From positions 58,477 through 122,476 of the forward strand of contig VZSF01000662.1 in assembly GCA_013398295.1 (NCBI GenBank): a stretch of DNA of 64,000 nt. The letters are read 5' to 3'. Below the pieces are notes generated by a model. It was not told the origin of the DNA, ran no database searches, and was given only the letters and a program-made list of their open reading frames with translations. This document shows, piece by piece, positions 51,001 to 57,000 of this stretch (positions are counted from its first letter, which is position 1; each line of letters opens with the position of its first letter). The stretch comes from Chionis minor. Lineage: Eukaryota > Chordata > Aves > Charadriiformes > Chionididae. The translations under genes and the position numbers were made by a program.

Positions 51001-54000
51001 CTCTGTCCCGCTGAGGCTTAGCCCAGATTTGGGGCAGGCTGTTACCGTTCATCGGCAAAGCTGCACTGAGGCTAAAAGCCCCACGTGGGCAACCGCTGGA
51101 GGTTACCTGATAGAAACCACAACCTGAGCCGTGGTGGGCAGGGGTTTGGTGCAGCTGATACAATGGCTAAAAATCCTTGTAAAGCAGAAGGAGGGGGGGT
51201 TGTCAGAAGCAAGGTGAGAAGCTGAAAGGGGTGGTTTTGACCCAACGTGACGCATCAGGAAACCCAAGTACGTGTCCCATCTCCACCACTGCCTTGGCTT
51301 TAGGGGAGTTTTAGATATTGTGGCCGTTCACTGCTTTGTGAACTGCACAAGGCCTGTCTTCATCAGCTCCTCCATGGCTTTTGAGAACCCACCTTGCCCT
51401 GGGGTTTTTCAGACAGTGAGCGTTATGGGGGAGCGGTTGTTGTGAGTTGGCCAAAAGGATGGGCAAGCAGAGAGAAGGGTCTGTGCCTGCTTTGCCTTGC
51501 TGAATGCAGCAACGCAGACGAAGTTCTGTAACCCAGTCGTCATTTTGGTCCGAAGAGGGTAGCTGGCTGTGCTGGGGTGGCCAGGGATGCTTTCTCAGAG
51601 CGGTTTGCACTGGTTATTTGACAGCAATATGGAAAATACCCGCAGCGGTGCCTGGGAAATGCCTTTCTCGGCACCAGAGCTCAGGTCCTGACGTGTTTGG
51701 TTAAAGTTTTGCGTTAACCAAAAAATGCAACGCCCATCGTTCCCATATCTTGACATTTTTGCAATCTCTATGCACTTTATGCTGCAAAATATTCCATAAC
51801 ATATTAAGCTGGGGTAGATTGCTGTTCAAAATGCCCTAGTTTGGGTTTTTTTTAAAGCTTTTCTACACATTTAAGTTCCATATTGGCAGAAGAAACAAGG
51901 GGATTGTAATTGTAGCCTGTCTGTCTGATAGTATTCTGCTGTTATGCCTTGCCAGAGGTTGAGGAGCAGGCAGGACCGGGCACAGTCTCTCATGCGCTGG
52001 GCAGAAGAAGGTCCTCAGCCCTGCTGTAGGGTGCTGCACGGGTGCTCCCAGCACCAGAGCAACGCAGATTCCGTCCCCGCTGCTGGCTCCTGGCGATCCA
52101 CGTGGTGTCTGGAAGAGGAACGGTTGTGGGCACAAGCCGAGGGATGTCATTGCTGAAGGGGAGGGACCACATGGCTCCACTGACTCCCGGAGAGTCCAGA
52201 TTTTCAAGACTGTGAGCAGAGAGGAAGGAGAGAGGAGGAGGGAGCAGGCATAGCCTGTGTTTATGTTTTTAGACAGGATTCATTGATCCGGGATCGCAAG
52301 GGACTATTAGATCATCTGCTCCACTCTGACCTCCTGTATAACACAGTACAGAGAGTTTCTTTGTTAGTCCCGTATTGATCCTAATTCAAACTTCCTTCCG
52401 CTCAGCATTCCTCCTCCTCCTCCCCTTGGGGGCCGGCTCGCGGGGTGGCGTGGGGTGCAGGGACCCCCCCAGGAGCGCGGTTCCCCTCCCCGCAGGGTGA
52501 GCTGTGCCTGCGGCTCTGCTCGAACGCCGCCTTTGGGCAGCTTCGCTTCAACCTCTGCCTCATTCCAGAGTCGTTTGGGCTTTGTTCCTCGATTTTTGAA
52601 TTAATCTTTTCCTAAGGGAGCTTAAAGCATTTGATGGAAAGGTGCATACAGGGACTTGGCTGGTTTTTTACTGCTGCCCAGCTGCTGGTTTGGGGGTGAA
52701 TGAGACGACACCCGCTTTTCTGCTTAGTTTCTGGGAGGAAACAGGGCAAAGGCTCAGCCTCTGCGTCCAGTCCCAGGAACCGGTGGCTGATTCCAGCTGC
52801 ACTGGACAAATAGAGACGTCAACGGTAGGAAACCCACCTCGCGCTGGTGAGCGCCGGAGGGGAGAGATCCGGGCAGGGCGCTGGCTCGGGGCACCCGTTC
52901 CCAAAGCTCGCCGGGGCTGCGGGAGGTGAGCATGCCGGGAGCGAGATGCCCTGTGGAAGATCACTTGGGCAGAGGGGGGCAGTTCTTCTTTTCCAGCAAA
53001 GCAGCTCTTCTTCCTTCTACGTTGGGTTTTGTTTTTTTTTTTTTTTATTTTTCCCCCTGCCCTCATCTCTTTGAGGGATTTAATTGTCTCACAAGTGGCA
53101 CATCAAGTACACTCCGTTGGCCGTCTGGAAAAGGATGTGCTGTGTATTGATGAATAGGATCCTGAATATTGTAAACATGGACATAATTGGCTTAGAGTTT
53201 ATTGCTAAGTGAAATGAGAGAGGGGGGGAGTGGGCCTGGAGACCTCTGAGCTGAATAGCTGTGACTATCAGTGGCGGTTTTGCTCAGAGTGGTAATCTGG
53301 AAATCGCTTATAAGCATCTTCTAAAACATGATGTTTTTGTAATAGAATAGTTAGGCTGGCTTTGTTGGGCATTTAAAGCCGGTGACCTCCCGTGTTTGTC
53401 TTTTTCTCTGAGCAATCCCGGCTGCTGTGGGAGCGCGTATGGAGATTTTCCAGTGCCGAGACAGAGATGTGGGGCCTCCCCCTACACACTCCCCGGTGCT
53501 GTGCCTGGTAGACCTGTCCCACCGGCCTGAGTTTCATCCCCTTGGCCACCCCTGATGCGCTGGCGCCCGCTGGGGGAGATCCAGCCCTGCCGAAAGGTGC
53601 TGTTGTGGGAGCAGGGAGTCCCCGAGCCGCGCTCCTCAGGCGGCTGTGCCTGCAGGGGAGGTGACATCCAGGCAGGGCACGGGACACGGCTGGCGGTAGC
53701 ATCTTCTCCTTCAGAGATGGAGATGCTCATCCTTCAGAGCCCCAGTCTCACGCCTAGCTTTCCCACGGTGACATCTGCAGCAGGGGCTGTCTCTTGGGTG
53801 GCTTGATGGCTCCCAGGGTGATGGATGGACCACGGCTGGGAGCGTTACACCGCCATCAGGTGAGATCAGCAGCCCTCTCTCTTCTACGTCGCCAGCGTTT
53901 AACAGATCCCAGCGCACAAGCACGTGCAAAGCCAGGAAACGGGGAGGAACCCACGTCCAAGACAGCAACGGGAGGGACAAAGTGATGTTCACAAAGAGGG

Positions 54001-57000
54001 TTTGCATACCTGCTGGTCAAGCTGGGAGGGCATGGATGTCGGGGGAAGAGAAGGGGAAGTTTAAGCCGCTGGCAATAACAGATTAATTGCAGTTAAGGAA
54101 GTATTTAACCATTTGACATGTTTCCTGATGTTCCCTGTGCAGAATTGTTGTGGGATTGTTTTTATTTTTGAACTATTAACTGGAAGCCGAGTTTCCACTT
54201 TTCTCCCCTGCCGATATAAAAATACATCTGGTCTCCAAATAGAAATTGCCCATTCGGGAAAGACAGTCAACCCTTTAAAAATGCAGGCCCACGGAAGGAA
54301 AAATCCTTGTGTGCAGCTGGCATCGCAGAGAGCATCCTCAGTTGGGACTGGTTCTTGCAAGGAAGGGAAATTTATCAATCTCCTAATGTTGTTGACCCTT
54401 TGTCCCTCTAATGACTCCAGCCCGGAGGCTCTTCGGCTTGAGTATTTAATAGGGCAAGGGGGAGTCTCCAGGCAGAGCAGCACTGTCCTCCGAATTAATA
54501 CAGCATTTAGGGATGGAGCCGTAGTGCTCAGGGGTGACGGACGCAATGGTCCGGTCTCTTGATCTCTGCCTTTCCGACGCCCCGGCGCAGCGGGATCTGC
54601 TCCAAAGCAGTGTCTGTCTCGTCCTGGCAGCCTGGCCTTCATGTGAGTTTATTGGCTGCCCCTTAATTTTGAAATTCCCTTTTTGAATCCCACGAACGTT
54701 TCTAAGCTGCTGTTCCAGCCTCTCCCCTTCCTCTCTCCGCTTTTCCCTGCCCTGTTCGCCTCTCCATGCGCTGCCTGGCCTCTAGCCCTGCCCGAGCTGT
54801 ACTTGGAGCTGGCGACGAAATCCTGCTGCACTGAGCCGTGACGTTAACCTCGAACCAAACTCTGCAAAATCACAGTCAGGAGGGCTCGGAAATGACATTT
54901 TTAAGCATAGTCACATCCTGTTTTCTAGGGGGAGAAGCCCGTAGGGTTTTCATGCAACCCCTTAAAGCATTCGGAAAGCAGGAGAGACCTACGAGGAGGT
55001 TTTTCCAGGGCTTTTCAGCTTTCGGTGTTGCCTGGCAGTGGGTGTATTAGCCAGTGCAGCAGCGCTAATGAAATCCTTTTTTTGGCATTTAAGGATAGCG
55101 AGCCTTGTGTGGTGGAGGCTCCCCTTTTCTTAAAGGTGTAGGATGATGCGAAGCCATCGTAATTAGAGGTCTTTTCCGGTGAGTCTCTCTCTTGGGTGAG
55201 CAGGCACCACACCTCTCTTTATCCCTGGTTCGAATACAGCAAACCAAACCTCTGGCCAGTCGATGCTTTGGTCTTCAAAGGAGATTGTCCTGGGAAGGCA
55301 GAGACTCGTGGGGAAGAGCTGCGCCCCGAGAGTAGCTCCTGCCTCCAGCCCCACTCTCTTTGAAAGCCAGCCTGCTCGTCCTCATGTCATATTTCGCGTG
55401 TAATTAAAACATTTTTTTTTCCCCTACCTATCTTTTCATTTGGAATAGCAGCAGTGGCAAATTTCCTCCTCTGGCTGGAAGATTTCCAGCAGTGCGGATG
55501 TATGGGGATGCCGTTTCTTGCCTTTGTCCATTTGTCTTATAAATCATCAGTGGTTTTTCCTTCTCCCCCCCCANGAGCAACGAAGAGCTCAGTTCTAGCT
55601 CTTTTCTGAAGGGAGTGACATTCACGTGTTTTTCCCCTGAAATGCACGGATTCTGTTCCACGACTGGGAGCCCATCTGGGAGACGGGGCCGTGGGGAGCA
55701 GATGTCCCAGCACGCCCTTTCCCGCCCGGGCTGGAGGCGTCCCCGCGATCTCACCCCGGCATCCCCAGCTTCGCTTCATCCCGGGTGTGAAACAGCTCAT
55801 TTCGGGAGTGTGTTCAGCCGGGAAGGGCCAATGTCACCAGGCTGCTGGCAGATGTGCCTCTCCCAGCGGGTTTCTTCCGTGCGATGCAACTTGATGGCAG
55901 CATCTGCCTTCCCTCTTGCTCCGTGACCTTTTACGGCGTTCCCAGCGAATCTTGAGGATGCCTCATCCCGCACCGGGCTGAGCATGGAAGCAATCCTGCA
56001 CTGAGGAGGATGTGGCAGAGCAAGCTGCTTTGAGGACAAGAGCCCACCAAGCGTCGCGATGGTGGACGCCTTGGGCACGCTCTGCCCTCCTCCCTGACCC
56101 GCGGCGGGGCGCAGCGAGGCTGCCGGGGCCATATCCCATCTTCCGACCTTCCTCTTCCTTGTGCTGCGGGAAGTGAGAAATTAAAAAGTATAAATTAACA
56201 AGTGGGACCCGGCGATTAGAGCTGCAGTTGTTTGCCAGGCTTTGGAAAATGTCTCTTTGTGCCAACGTAAACAGCCATCACAACTCCCTACTGCCACCTC
56301 CCCCTGAGTGTTTATTTAAGCCAACACATTGCTCTGCTAATTGGATACCATTCCAAGTGAAAATAGGCCTTTAAAACAACAGCAGCGGCAAATAAAAACA
56401 GCTGTAGCTGCAAAAGCACCAGCCAGGCTTCCAGCCCTTCGGAGGGGAATACGCCCCGCTCCCAGAAGGAGAAATGCTGCCCTGCCGGGGTCAGCCCCGG
56501 GGAGCCGGGAGCAATGGGGAATCTCCGTGATGCTATGGAGGAGGTGGAGCTGGAGCTCCTTGTTTCTCTTTTTTTTATATTGAGGGAGAATTATATGAGT
56601 GAAAGGGAGTCGGAAGGAAGGGAAAATGCAGACTACTGAGTGCTGGTCACTGGAAATGGGGGTTTTTTTGAGTTTTCTAAGCCAGCGGCTCAGGCAGGGT
56701 CCTGGCTGCCCAGGAGCGGTTGTGGGCAGCCAAAGCCCCTTGGCAGGAAGAGCCACCCTGCCCAGAGATGTGACATTTGGGGACAACCATTAGGGTTCAA
56801 AATTTCCGTTTGGCAAACGGCTCGGAGGAGAGGTCTGGGCTTCTCCAGGACAACTTCAGTGCTGCTTTGGGGGCCTCCAGGTGGGAGGAGACGTCCCTGT
56901 TGGACAGTGGGATGTGTTTCTGTGGTCCTGTAGCTGCCGTATTTGCTCCAGGGACTTGAGTTGGAGAGCTTATAACCCTACTTAATCCCAGCCTTAGCTG

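Noticed and set aside
55226..55240. GGTTCGAAT, resembling a tRNA T-loop
   Set aside because: No matching acceptor, D or anticodon arms are present in the surrounding sequence.
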